NCBI GenBank assembly: GCA_040766885.1 | Contig: JAXGPP010000002.1 | Coordinates: forward strand, 186,001 to 250,000 | Length of the DNA stretch: 64,000 nucleotides | Origin: JAXGPP01 sp040766885 | GTDB lineage: Bacteria > Planctomycetota > Planctomycetia > Pirellulales > Thermoguttaceae | Direction of reading: 5' to 3' | In this document: positions 17,040 through 25,718 of the stretch, in pieces | How the letters are laid out: every line of letters starts with the position of its first letter | Numbering within the stretch: position 1 is the stretch's first letter | Translations under genes and position numbers: made by a program | The notes under the pieces: model-generated | The model's input: only the letters and a program-made list of their open reading frames with translations | What the model was told of the DNA's origin: nothing | Database searches by the model: none

Positions 17040-17900
17040 TCAGTAATCGCCCACCGGTTGCCCGTCTCGAGGATCGGCAAGTCTTTGCAGGGTCTCCTCG
17101 GCTATGAACAGTGGAATCAAGCGGACATGTCCGTCGACAAAGTTCACCTGGGCTCCGCCCCGGTGGTAACTGCTGAGACAAATGGCATCAAAGTACTTCA
17201 TATCTTTCGGACCGGAGATATCCGCACAAATTACGGCGCCGTACATTTCCACATTCCCGCCGGCGCCGTATCCCCATGCATCGGCAGACACGGGACAAGC
17301 CGTCAGCAAGGCAGACTTGCCAAACACGTGGTGTTTCACTGCCCTTTCCCCATGCATGATCGTGTTGCTCAAGCCGTCTTTCACGTGAGCGAACTCGAGG
17401 CCGCCGACAAGGTCATTCAGGCCATAGTTTGCCATCGGCCAGGTGACTTGAGGGCTCGGGCCGCGCGAGCAGTTGCGGCCCACCACGAATGTGATCATTT
17501 CGTCCGCCGGTTCCGAAGGGCAACGGAAGCCGGGCAGCGATGTTCCTGCGAGCAGGCGATTGGCCGGTTTGCCCGGCTCCAAGTTGAAATTGAACTGGTC
17601 AAACAGCGCAGCCTGTTCGACATACGGCAAGACCATGGCGCCCCAAGTCCAACAAGCCTGGAACTCGCTTCCCTCCGTTCCGTAGTTGGGCCGCGGCAGC
17701 GTACCGTGCGTGTCGTGGTAGTTCTGAAAAGCCACGCCAAACTGCTTCAGATTGTTGGCGCAGGAGGACTTCCGCGCTAATTCACGGGCGGCTTGAACCG
17801 CGGGCAACAACAGCGCCATCAGCATGCCGATGATCGCGATCACGACCAGCAACTCGACGAGCGTGAACCCGGTCGACCGCTTTACACAATGGCTTGACAT
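17040..17900 (-). CDS. DUF1559 pseudopilin-like protein
   Basis: A 286-residue member of the large planctomycete DUF1559 family. The type IV pilin/pseudopilin N-terminus is clear (GFTLVELLVVIAIIGMLMALLLPAVQAARE), with a prepilin-peptidase site after G and one TM helix. The body has NNLKQFGVAFQNYHDTHGTL, CPSEPADE and the C-terminal NFVDGHVRLI (the family H-x9-DG box). Proteins of this family are exported and multi-copy; their function is unknown. A near-perfect Shine-Dalgarno (AGGAGGT) lies 8 bases before the ATG at 17900. It is encoded on the same strand as the neighbouring kinase but separated from it by about 110 bases. Confidence 0.92.
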   Translation of the reverse strand: MSSHCVKRSTGFTLVELLVVIAIIGMLMALLLPAVQAARELARKSSCANNLKQFGVAFQNYHDTHGTLPRPNYGTEGSEFQACWTWGAMVLPYVEQAALFDQFNFNLEPGKPANRLLAGTSLPGFRCPSEPADEMITFVVGRNCSRGPSPQVTWPMANYGLNDLVGGLEFAHVKDGLSNTIMHGERAVKHHVFGKSALLTACPVSADAWGYGAGGNVEMYGAVICADISGPKDMKYFDAICLSSYHRGGAQVNFVDGHVRLIPLFIAEETLQRLADPRDGQPVGDY

Positions 17901-18009
17901 GGCACGGTACCTCCTGAGATTGTTTTTGGGGGCGTGAGTCGCGCCATCACGTTCATTGTGAACTCGGGCTGGCGCGTTTCACGCCCATTCCTGCTTGCCT
18001 TAAGGTCCT

Positions 18010-21000
18010 TCAATCACTACTCCACCCGAAGCCGGAGGATGTTGCCTGATTCCATCGTCCGGGTCCGGTGTACCTGGCTGTCGGCCGCTGCAATGCGGCA
18101 CGCTCGCACTGGTCAATGCGGTCCTGGGCCGCGCTGCGCCACAGCCATACTCGTGCCGTCTTGTCGCAGCTCACCAGAGTGCGCCCATCCGGGCAAAACG
18201 CCATCGACTCGATAAAGGGCGAGAATTCCGAAGACTCGACATTGGCTCCCTCCCAATTCAGCGTCACGCGTTCTTCGCGGGTCTCCAGATCCCACAGCGT
18301 GATCTCGCCGCGCTCGTTTGCCGTGGCCAACACTTGCCCGTCGCCAGTGAAGGCCACGGCCAGGTGGAGGGCGCCGTCTCCTCGGAGCGTGGCGGCCTGG
18401 CGGCCAGTGCCCACGTCGAAGAGTCTGGTAGCAGCGCCGTCATGGGGCTGGAAATTGGTGCCTTCACTGACGGCAAGCGTCTTGCCGTCGGTTGAGAACG
18501 CCAGATCGGTCGAGCACTTGCTGTGGCCAGCACTGTCGCCCTTGTATGACGTCCGCAACTGCCACGTGTCCATTTCCCAGAGATGCGTTTCTGCCGGGGG
18601 GCCAATGGTCGTAACGGCCAGGGTCTCCCCGTCTGGAGAGAACGCGACCTTGCGCACCGGCTTCTGATACCGCCACGGAAGCACCATTTCGGTGGCGAGC
18701 GTGTCCGCCCGGCGGATCTCGACCTGGTCTGATTCGGTACCCACAGCGAGCCAGCGACCGTCGGGCGAGAAGGCAACCGTCCACACGGCCGCCTCCGACG
18801 ACCGCTTCTGCACCAACTTAGGGCCGGCCACGTCCCAGATCTGAAGACCGCTGGAATGTGCAACCGCCAGTTGCTCGCCATGCGGCGAGAACACGATTGC
18901 ATGAACGCCCGCCCCAACGGGGAGCGTTGCGCGAAGGCGGCCTGATCGGACATCGACGATCCCCACTCTTCCGAAATCCTGCAGCCCCGCCATCAATTCT
19001 CCGTCCGGAGAAATGGCCAGCCGATCACGACCGGGTTTTCTGAAGTGCCGCGCATTGGCCCCGGCCAGGGCATCTAACGGATGCCTCGCCTGCACGGGCC
19101 AGACCTTGACCTCGCAGTTGCGAGCGACCGAGGCGAGCCGGGCCCCGTCGGGAGAGAAACGGACGTAATAGAGCCATTGGGAATGACCCTTGTAGACATT
19201 CAGCTCGGCGCCTGTCTCGACATCCCAGAGTCGTACAGTGCCGTCCCCGTGTGCCGATGCCAGCCGCTTCCCGTCGGGCGAGAAGTCCAGCCAGAGAAGT
19301 GGCGGGGCGACGAATCGCCTGATTTCCTTTCCTGTAGCAGGATCCCAGGTCACCACGTGCCCCTGGTAGTCCGTGGCCAACAGGTTGCCATCGGCGGACC
19401 ACGCGAGCGCTCCAGCTTGCTCGCCACTGTGGATCGTCAAACCCTCGATCGGCTCGCCGGTAAGGAGATTCCAGAATCGGACCTCATTGAGTCCGATCGA
19501 GGCCAGCCGCTCGCCGTTCGGAGAGATGGCGATCGACCAGATGAACCCGGTGTGACCCGTCAGCTCTTGCAGCCGCTCTCCGGTGGCGACGTCCCACACC
19601 CGTATCACCCCGGGGATGTCCTTGTTGTCCAGATCGCCGCCGTCTGTGGACACAATCTGCTTGCCGTTCGGGGTGAAGGCGAGCGCCAGAATGGAGTGCT
19701 GGTGACCTGCGAGAGTTCGCAGGAAGCGGCCGGTGGCGACATCCCAGAGCTTCACTTCGACGCCACCGGCCCAGGCGAGCGTCGTTCCATCGGGAGAGAA
19801 GGCGAGCGGACCCGTGGCTGCGGCGTCCTCCATGACCTTGACGCGCTGGAGGCGTTCGAGGTCCCACAGTTCGATGACCCAGCCGCGCTCGTCGTTCCAG
19901 CCTCCCACGGCCAGAGTCTTCCCATCGGGAGAGAACGTGGGCCGGTTCAAGGAGTATCCACATGGGATCGTCAGCTCATCACGGTTACAGAGGCCGAGCA
20001 GGTAGTACCACTCAAAGGACCGCCAGTCGGGCTCTTCCGACGGCGGCACGTGGCGTTCGAGGAGGTTGAGGACATGGGGCACGTCGGCGTCGTCCCAGGC
20101 GTCGCGGGCGAGGTTCACGTGGGCTGCGTACAAGTTGCGCTGCGCGCGGCGCTCGTGTGCCTCGGCCGCCCGCCGCTGAAGTGCTTCTTCCTGTCGCGCC
20201 ACCTCGGCTCTGTGGCGTTCCCGGGTTGCCTGCACGGCCTGCCACGAGGTCCCCAGCAATCCCAGAATCAGCGCAAGGGCTACCAGGGAAGCGGTGATGA
20301 TCGCTGCCTTGTTCCGCCGGGCAAACTTTTTCAATCGGTACACCGCACTCGGCGGGCACGCCATTACCGGCTCGTCGTTCAGGTACCGCTGGATGTCACT
20401 GGCAAAGCCGTTGGCCGTTTCATACCGCCGCGAGCGGTCCTTCTCCAGCGCCTTCATTACGATCCAATCGAGTTCGCCGTGGACCAGCGTGCTGAGCTTC
20501 TTGGGTTGCATGTGCCGATTGGCGGCGATCGACGGCAGCGTGTCGCACGTGCTTAGACGGAGGCTCGGCCTTGGCGGCTCTTCCTCGCGAATGATCCGCA
20601 ACATCTCGTCGAACGCGGCCGAGCGGAGCCGCCGACGATCGAAGGGGGTTTGACCTGTCAAGAGTTCATAGAGCAGCACGCCCAGGGAATAGATGTCGCT
20701 GCGGGTGTCGATATCCAACTGGTTCCAATTGGCTTGTTCGGGGCTCATGTACTCCAACGTGCCCACAACCTGGCCGAATTGCGTGAACATCGTCCGCTCG
20801 ATCAGCCTCTGGCTGGTGGCCTTGGCCACGCCAAAATCGATGACTTTGGGAACCGGCTTGTCGTCGTAGAGCGCGATCAGCACATTGGAGGGTTTCAGGT
20901 CGCGGTGGATGATTCCTTTCTGGTGGGCGTGCTGGACGGCATGGCAAACAGGAATGAACAGCTCCAGACGCTCTCTGGGTGTAAGATGCCGCTCGTCGCA

Positions 21001-21522
21001 GTAATTGGTGATCGGGACGCCCTTGACCAACTCCATCACGAAGTAGGGCCGGCCGCTCGGGGTCATGCCCGCGTCGAAGACCCTGGCGATATTGGGATGG
21101 TCCATCATCGCCAGGGCCTGCTCTTCGGCCTGGAAGCGGTCGATCACCTGCCGGCTGTCCATGCCGGGCTTGATGATTTTCAACGCAACCCGCCGCTCGA
21201 CCGGCTCGCTCTGCTCGGCCATGTAGACGAGGCCGAACCCCCCCTCGCCGATTTTCTGGAGGAGCTTGTAGGGGCCGATTTCGGTGTCGGGACCCTCGGC
21301 GCTCGGCGACTCGATAGTGGTGGCCAGGATAGTCGGGGCCAATTCGGGAAAGAGAAGCGGGCTCTCAAGGAACTTGCCCAGCTTCTCATGGGCCTGCAAG
21401 AGCCCTTCGATTTGTTCTCGGAGTGCCGCGTCCTGACCGCATGCCTGATGGAGGTACTCGGCTCGCTCGCGGGGTGTGCCGATCTCCAATGCCCGGTCAA
21501 ATATTTCGCGTTCGCTCGCCAT
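18010..21522 (-). CDS. Transmembrane Ser/Thr protein kinase with C-terminal WD40 repeats
   Basis: 1170 residues from the ATG at 21522. Residues about 85-350 form a Hanks-type kinase: Gly-rich loop GEGGFGLVYMAE, Lys in VALKIIK, catalytic HRDLKPSNVL, DFG in KVIDFGVAKA and the activation-segment GTLEYMSPEQ. One TM helix follows (IITASLVALALILGLLGT, about 405-425), then a coiled coil rich in E/R (about 430-470). At least a dozen WD40-type blades follow (FSPDGKTLA, LWDVATG and similar), giving two beta-propellers. It is a planctomycete-type sensor kinase paired with the adjacent upstream sigma factor, probably co-transcribed (155-base gap). The longer frame to 21666 adds a low-complexity extension without a start signal. 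Confidence 0.93.
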   Translation of the reverse strand: MASEREIFDRALEIGTPRERAEYLHQACGQDAALREQIEGLLQAHEKLGKFLESPLLFPELAPTILATTIESPSAEGPDTEIGPYKLLQKIGEGGFGLVYMAEQSEPVERRVALKIIKPGMDSRQVIDRFQAEEQALAMMDHPNIARVFDAGMTPSGRPYFVMELVKGVPITNYCDERHLTPRERLELFIPVCHAVQHAHQKGIIHRDLKPSNVLIALYDDKPVPKVIDFGVAKATSQRLIERTMFTQFGQVVGTLEYMSPEQANWNQLDIDTRSDIYSLGVLLYELLTGQTPFDRRRLRSAAFDEMLRIIREEEPPRPSLRLSTCDTLPSIAANRHMQPKKLSTLVHGELDWIVMKALEKDRSRRYETANGFASDIQRYLNDEPVMACPPSAVYRLKKFARRNKAAIITASLVALALILGLLGTSWQAVQATRERHRAEVARQEEALQRRAAEAHERRAQRNLYAAHVNLARDAWDDADVPHVLNLLERHVPPSEEPDWRSFEWYYLLGLCNRDELTIPCGYSLNRPTFSPDGKTLAVGGWNDERGWVIELWDLERLQRVKVMEDAAATGPLAFSPDGTTLAWAGGVEVKLWDVATGRFLRTLAGHQHSILALAFTPNGKQIVSTDGGDLDNKDIPGVIRVWDVATGERLQELTGHTGFIWSIAISPNGERLASIGLNEVRFWNLLTGEPIEGLTIHSGEQAGALAWSADGNLLATDYQGHVVTWDPATGKEIRRFVAPPLLWLDFSPDGKRLASAHGDGTVRLWDVETGAELNVYKGHSQWLYYVRFSPDGARLASVARNCEVKVWPVQARHPLDALAGANARHFRKPGRDRLAISPDGELMAGLQDFGRVGIVDVRSGRLRATLPVGAGVHAIVFSPHGEQLAVAHSSGLQIWDVAGPKLVQKRSSEAAVWTVAFSPDGRWLAVGTESDQVEIRRADTLATEMVLPWRYQKPVRKVAFSPDGETLAVTTIGPPAETHLWEMDTWQLRTSYKGDSAGHSKCSTDLAFSTDGKTLAVSEGTNFQPHDGAATRLFDVGTGRQAATLRGDGALHLAVAFTGDGQVLATANERGEITLWDLETREERVTLNWEGANVESSEFSPFIESMAFCPDGRTLVSCDKTARVWLWRSAAQDRIDQCERAALQRPTARYTGPGRWNQATSSGFGWSSD

Positions 21523-21676
21523 GCTTGGTCTTCCAAGCAACGACGCCCCGAACCGCCCTCCAAAGACACATGCGAAATCGGAGACCGATGTTCGCCAAAG
21601 AAGCTTCGATATTTGACACGCTGCCGACCGTCCCCCTTCCACAGATGCGGAAGGACTGCGGCACACCCCACTGCGG

Positions 21677-22234
21677 CTAGAGGTCCTCCAGCTCTTTGCG
21701 TAGCCAGGATCGGGCGTAGGCCCACAATCGGTCGGCTGTCCTCGGCGACATGCCGAGAGCCTCGGCCGCCTGTTCAGACGTCAGCCCGGCGAAGCACCGC
21801 AGTGTGACGAGTTCAGCCGCCTCTCGATCCGTCCCCGCCAGCTTGTCGATGGCCTCGTCGAGCGCGAAGAGACTGTCGTCCCGCTCGGGCATCGCGAGGT
21901 CGCAGTCGTCGAGGTCCACCCGCACCAGCGTTCCGCCACATTTCAGACTGTGCTTGTGGCGGGCATTTTCCACCAGAATTCGGCGCATGGCCTCGGCGGC
22001 CGCGCAGAAGAAATGGCGGCGACTGGCCCAATGTTCAGGTTCTTTCACGTCCAGTAGCCGCAAGTAGGCTTCATGGACCAGGGCCGTGGGCTGGAGCGTC
22101 TGGCCGGGTGTCTCATGGGCCATCATCGCGGCCGCGAGCTTTCGAAGCTCATCGTACACCAGCGGCACAAGCTGCTCAGCGGCCTTGGAGTCGCCATGCT
22201 CCATGGCGGACAAGACGCGAGTGACCTCGGACAT
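21677..22234 (-). CDS. RNA polymerase sigma factor, planctomycete ECF (sigma70_ECF) type
   Basis: 185 residues. Region 2 (LVPLVYDELRKLAAAMM ... TALVHEAYLRLL, HFFCAAAEAMRRILVENAR) and region 4 (FAGLTSEQAAEALGMSPRTADRLWAYARSWLRKEL) match the ECF-like sigma family that in planctomycetes is usually encoded beside a large WD40 or TPR Ser/Thr kinase, exactly as here. Control by kinase phosphorylation is the common inference for this arrangement, and no anti-sigma gene lies next to it. A promoter-like TTCAAC/TAGAAT pair lies 37-64 bases upstream. Confidence 0.92.
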   Translation of the reverse strand: MSEVTRVLSAMEHGDSKAAEQLVPLVYDELRKLAAAMMAHETPGQTLQPTALVHEAYLRLLDVKEPEHWASRRHFFCAAAEAMRRILVENARHKHSLKCGGTLVRVDLDDCDLAMPERDDSLFALDEAIDKLAGTDREAAELVTLRCFAGLTSEQAAEALGMSPRTADRLWAYARSWLRKELEDL

Positions 22235-22270
22235 GGCCGTTGTCCTCGGAGAAAGACGTCGGCCCCGAGC

Positions 22271-22298
22271 ATTCTAGCACTTCAAGCTGCCCGTTGAA
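22271..22298 (-). promoter_or_regulatory. Candidate promoter for the sigma factor/kinase pair
   Basis: On the reverse strand TTCAAC (22298-22293) and TAGAAT (22276-22271) are separated by 16 bases, 37 bases before the ATG at 22234. Moderate match only. Confidence 0.35.
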
Positions 22299-22299
22299 C

Positions 22300-22742
22300 C
22301 CCCTGTTAGAGTGAGTCATGGCCGAGGGCAGGCTATGGCGGGATCGAGCCTTGACATCGGTTATGTTCGGCAAAGCGGCGTAGTGCGGAGGGACGTAAGG
22401 GCAGTCTCGCAGGCCTGTTATTGCCGCTACGGGTATGGGTGGCGATTGAGTTTATCGACTGCTGCGCCTGTGTAGAGCGGAGCATGTGAGCCACCAACGC
22501 GCCGCCGCCCGTGAATCCGGAGAAATAATGCAACCGCGCGATGGCATTATTGGCCTTTGGTAGGGAGACGGAGCGGAGCGGGGTCGAAATCCACGGCGGG
22601 CGTTGCCGCTGGAGTGTCCACTTTGGCTGTCGACGCAGAGCCTCTTGGACAGTCGCTGGGGCTAGTTCCCACCCGGTGCGAGAGCCCCTATAATGGCGAC
22701 CGCACTGTGAGGGCCCGATCCCGGTAACCGAAGGGGGCAGCC
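22300..22742. other. Noncoding stretch between divergent sigma factor and DUF1559 genes
   Basis: About 440 bases. No open frame with domain-like sequence and no tRNA. A TTGACA at about 22353 on the plus strand has no convincing -10 partner. It presumably holds the control region of the downstream GTG-initiated DUF1559 gene. Confidence 0.45.
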
Positions 22743-23624
22743 GTGAATCGACTTCGATTTGCTTTCACGCTGACAGAGTTGCTGGTCGTCCTGGCGATTA
22801 TCGGCATCCTGTTGGCGATCCTGCTGCCGGCGGTGCAAACGGCCCGCGAGGCCGCGCGGCGGATGGAGTGCGGCAATCACCTCAAGCAGATCGGGCTGGC
22901 GGTGTTCAATTACGAGAGCGCCAACCGCCTGCTCCCCTTGCCGCGGAGCCGCCGGCCGGACCACAACATCGTGGCCTTCCTGTTGCCCTACCTGGAGCAG
23001 CAGTCGATTTACGACCAGTACAATTTCCGCGTTGACTGGGATTCGCCGCTCAACCGGACCGCGCGCGAGGTGGAGTTGAGCGTGGTGCGTTGCCCAAGCG
23101 CTCCGGGCGACCGGACGTGCCGCAGCCGCAAGTACTACGTCAGCGACTACGCGGCCTGCACGTTCTTCATCGACTCGGCCGACCGGCGGGCGCTGGTGGC
23201 CAGCGGGCAGTTGACGATGCGGCGCGAATGGAACGGGATGCTGCTCCGCGACTACCTGGGGCACTCGCGGACGGCGGACGTGACCGACGGGCTGTCGAAC
23301 ACGTTTTTGTTTTTCGAAGATGGCGGGCGGCCGCTGAAGTACGAGGAGAACCGCTCCCGGGGCGACGCGGATGTTTCGCCGCAGGAGCCGATTTCGGGGG
23401 CGGAGTGGGCCGACGCCGAGGCGGAATTCTGGATCCACTCGACCTGTAACACAAGCCAGATGTTCAACTGCCGAAACAACAACGAAGTGTACAGCTTCCA
23501 CCCGGACGGCGCGAACTTCCTTTACGGCGACGGCTCGGTGCATTTCCATTCCGATCAGATCGAGCCGGAAACGTACGTCTCGCTGTTCACGCGAGCAGCG
23601 GGAGAGCCTGTGACGGCGCCGTAA
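22743..23624 (+). CDS. DUF1559 pseudopilin-like protein, GTG start
   Basis: A second DUF1559 protein (293 residues). It has the prepilin-like N-terminus FAFTLTELLVVLAIIGILLAILLPAVQTAREAARR, NHLKQIGLAVFNYESANRLLP, a middle LSNTFLFFEDGGRP and the family C-terminal box FLYGDGSVHFHSDQIEPETYVSLFTRAAGEP. It starts with GTG at 22743 behind GAAGGGGG. It lacks the Gly at the usual prepilin cleavage position (RFAFTL instead of GFTL), so processing may differ. It is divergent from the sigma/kinase pair. Cell role unknown; exported and membrane-anchored by inference. Confidence 0.9.
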   Translation: MNRLRFAFTLTELLVVLAIIGILLAILLPAVQTAREAARRMECGNHLKQIGLAVFNYESANRLLPLPRSRRPDHNIVAFLLPYLEQQSIYDQYNFRVDWDSPLNRTAREVELSVVRCPSAPGDRTCRSRKYYVSDYAACTFFIDSADRRALVASGQLTMRREWNGMLLRDYLGHSRTADVTDGLSNTFLFFEDGGRPLKYEENRSRGDADVSPQEPISGAEWADAEAEFWIHSTCNTSQMFNCRNNNEVYSFHPDGANFLYGDGSVHFHSDQIEPETYVSLFTRAAGEPVTAP

Positions 23625-23678
23625 TGAGGCAGCCAGCCGCGCGATCGGAGGCCGCGCCGCTGCGACCGCATGAGCAGG

Positions 23679-24281
23679 TCACATGCCGTAGGGGAAGGAC
23701 TTGAGATCGACAACGCCGCTGGCGCGCACCGATTGAAAGGCTTTCGCGTACTCGATCAACAACTGAAGCGAATAGCCGATCCGCCGCCGGAGAGACGCGT
23801 CGTGTTCATCGGCGGGCTGATCGCCCTTGAGCATCTGTCCGACATTGCGGACGATCACGTGGTCGGGCAGGTAGCAGATGCGCGTGTTCTTGTAGCTGCT
23901 CGTCCGCAACTCGACCACCGGATAAGCGCCGCCCAAAGCCGCGGAAACGCTGACGATTAGACCGGGCTTGTGCGCCAGCAGGTCTCCCCCGCAGAGCAGG
24001 AAGAAATTCTTCAACCCCGCCGGCACCATTCCCGACCACTCGGGCGAGACGATGACGAAACCGTCGGAATCACGCAGTTCGCGCGCAATCGGGCCCCACA
24101 GGGTCGTCCACTTCGGATCGGCGCCCCAGGCGCCCTCGTCCCAGAGCGGAAGCGGATTGTCGGCAAGCGAGAGCAGGAACGTCTCGGCACCGATCTGCCG
24201 CAGGATCCCTTCGGCATAGCGGGCGACCCGCTCCGACTCGGAGTCGTGACGGTGGCTGCCTGCAACGAGCGTGATCTTCAT
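23679..24281 (-). CDS. NAD(P)H-dependent FMN reductase (flavodoxin-like fold)
   Basis: 200 residues with the FMN_red pattern: ITLVAGSHRHDSES (phosphate-binding loop) near the N-terminus, VIVSPEWSGMVPAGLKNFFLL in the middle and a GLIVSVSAALGGAYPV segment. Such enzymes reduce FMN or quinones with NAD(P)H. It is the last gene of the folE-queD-reductase row, 48 bases after the queD-like stop and on the same strand, so co-transcription is likely. A link with pterin or quinonoid reduction is possible but unproven. Confidence 0.85.
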   Translation of the reverse strand: MKITLVAGSHRHDSESERVARYAEGILRQIGAETFLLSLADNPLPLWDEGAWGADPKWTTLWGPIARELRDSDGFVIVSPEWSGMVPAGLKNFFLLCGGDLLAHKPGLIVSVSAALGGAYPVVELRTSSYKNTRICYLPDHVIVRNVGQMLKGDQPADEHDASLRRRIGYSLQLLIEYAKAFQSVRASGVVDLKSFPYGM

Positions 24282-24329
24282 CGAACGACTGCGCGAACTG
24301 TGACTGCTGGAACACGAGTGACCGCAACT

Positions 24330-24806
24330 TCAAACAACCAGATCGCGCAACCGCGACGAATCGCGGTTGCGCAATTGGCTGTGCGATATCCAATCCTTTC
24401 GGGTGTAAACCACAGTGCTGGTATCTGTCTCCTGGATCTCCAGTCGCACCAGATGGAAGCCCATGGCAGAAATCTCGGAGAACAACTGGTGGGCGAGGTT
24501 CTCGACGGAAGTGGGCGCGTCGAACCGTTTGAGCTTCAACACGTCGCCGGTGCGCTGCATGTATTCGCACAGCGTCGCGTAGAGCGGGTCGCAGACGTTG
24601 ATCAGCAGGCCGTGATCGTAGTGGAGTTTCAGGAAGGGTTCGATACGGGCGTCGAAATCGCCGAACAGGGTGGAGATCGATCCGTTCCGCTTGACCCGAA
24701 ACCAGCATCGCAGCCCGTAACGGTGTCCGTGGAGATTGCGACACTTGTCCGGCAATTCCTCGTTCCGATGCGCGGCATAGAACTTGTAGCGTTTCTGGAT
24801 GATCAT
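24330..24806 (-). CDS. queD: 6-pyruvoyltetrahydropterin synthase / QueD-family protein
   Basis: 158 residues. The zinc site and catalytic Cys are visible: FYAAHRNEELPDKCRNLHGH (His, then Cys-x3-His-x-His). Further conserved parts are a DFDARIEPF segment, LHYDHGLLIN and IQETDTSTVVYT with the pterin-binding Glu. The C-x3-HGH spacing is that of QueD (6-carboxytetrahydropterin synthase) rather than mammalian PTPS. It would use dihydroneopterin triphosphate made by FolE, encoded just upstream (34-base gap). I start at ATG 24806 (MIIQKRYKFYAAH); the longer frame overlaps folE. queC and queE are not in the window, so the end product (queuosine versus tetrahydrobiopterin-like) is open. Confidence 0.85.
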   Translation of the reverse strand: MIIQKRYKFYAAHRNEELPDKCRNLHGHRYGLRCWFRVKRNGSISTLFGDFDARIEPFLKLHYDHGLLINVCDPLYATLCEYMQRTGDVLKLKRFDAPTSVENLAHQLFSEISAMGFHLVRLEIQETDTSTVVYTRKDWISHSQLRNRDSSRLRDLVV

Positions 24807-24840
24807 CGCTTCAATCGCCAGCAGGGGTTCAGGGAAGGGA

Positions 24841-25491
24841 TCAGCTCTTGTGCTTGGCAAGAATGAGCGACATGACTTCGGCGCGGCTGGCCGGATTCGT
24901 GCGGAATGTGCCGCGAAGCGCGCTGGTGACGGTGAGGCTGCCAGGTTTGCGGATCCCGCGGATCGACATGCAGGAATGCTCGGCCTCGATCACGACCGCG
25001 ACGCCCGACGATTCCAGTTGCTGCTCGACGAGGTCGGCAATCGTCTGTGTCATCCGTTCCTGGACCTGCGGACGGAGCGCCACTTCTTCAACGACGCGGG
25101 CAATCTTGCTCAGTCCTGTCACTCGTCCCTTGGGAAGGTAAGCAACATGGGCGACGCCGCTGAAGGGGAGCAGGTGGTGCTCACACATGCTGGTGAAGCT
25201 GATGTCGCGGACGAGCACCAGCTCATCGTACTGCTCGGGGAAGGTCACCTTGAGGTGCCGGGCCGGGTCTCGATGAAGTCCCGCAAACATTTCCTTATAC
25301 ATGCGGGCGACGCGTCGCGGGGTATCGACCAGTCCGGGGCGATCGGGATCTTCGCCCACGGCCCGAAGGATCGTCCGCACGGCGCCTTCGATCGCCCCAA
25401 GGTCGCAGTCCGAATGCTGCTCGGACCCGTTGGCCAGGAGGGACGTTCGCGAATGGCCGTTGACTCGGATTTCTGTAACGCCGTTTACCAT
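24841..25491 (-). CDS. folE: GTP cyclohydrolase I
   Basis: Converts GTP to 7,8-dihydroneopterin triphosphate, the first step of folate, biopterin and queuosine pathways. The 216-residue protein has LDTP-like LVDTPRRVARMYKEMF, the zinc ligands in SMCEHHLLPF (Cys, His) and SCMSIRGI (Cys), GRVTGLSKIARVVE and RPQVQERMTQTIA. This is the classical type I enzyme, full length, with an N-terminal extension of about 30 residues. It lies first in a folE-queD-FMN reductase run. Confidence 0.95.
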   Translation of the reverse strand: MVNGVTEIRVNGHSRTSLLANGSEQHSDCDLGAIEGAVRTILRAVGEDPDRPGLVDTPRRVARMYKEMFAGLHRDPARHLKVTFPEQYDELVLVRDISFTSMCEHHLLPFSGVAHVAYLPKGRVTGLSKIARVVEEVALRPQVQERMTQTIADLVEQQLESSGVAVVIEAEHSCMSIRGIRKPGSLTVTSALRGTFRTNPASRAEVMSLILAKHKS

Positions 25492-25718
25492 GATTGGGAC
25501 TTCGTTCGGCTTTCGGGTGAATGGGTGTCAGGATTCCCTTGCGTTGGGAGTTGCGTCGGAGAATGATTCGCGGCTGACACCTGTTCGGATTCAGGAAAGC
25601 CGACGCTTCGGATCGCCAGTCGCTCCTCGGGGACGGCGATTGGCCCGTCGAGCAGCCTGGCATGCCGACCGATGCTGCCCCGGCGAGGGAGCGAGCGGCC
25701 CGTTCGGGACCGGCCGCA

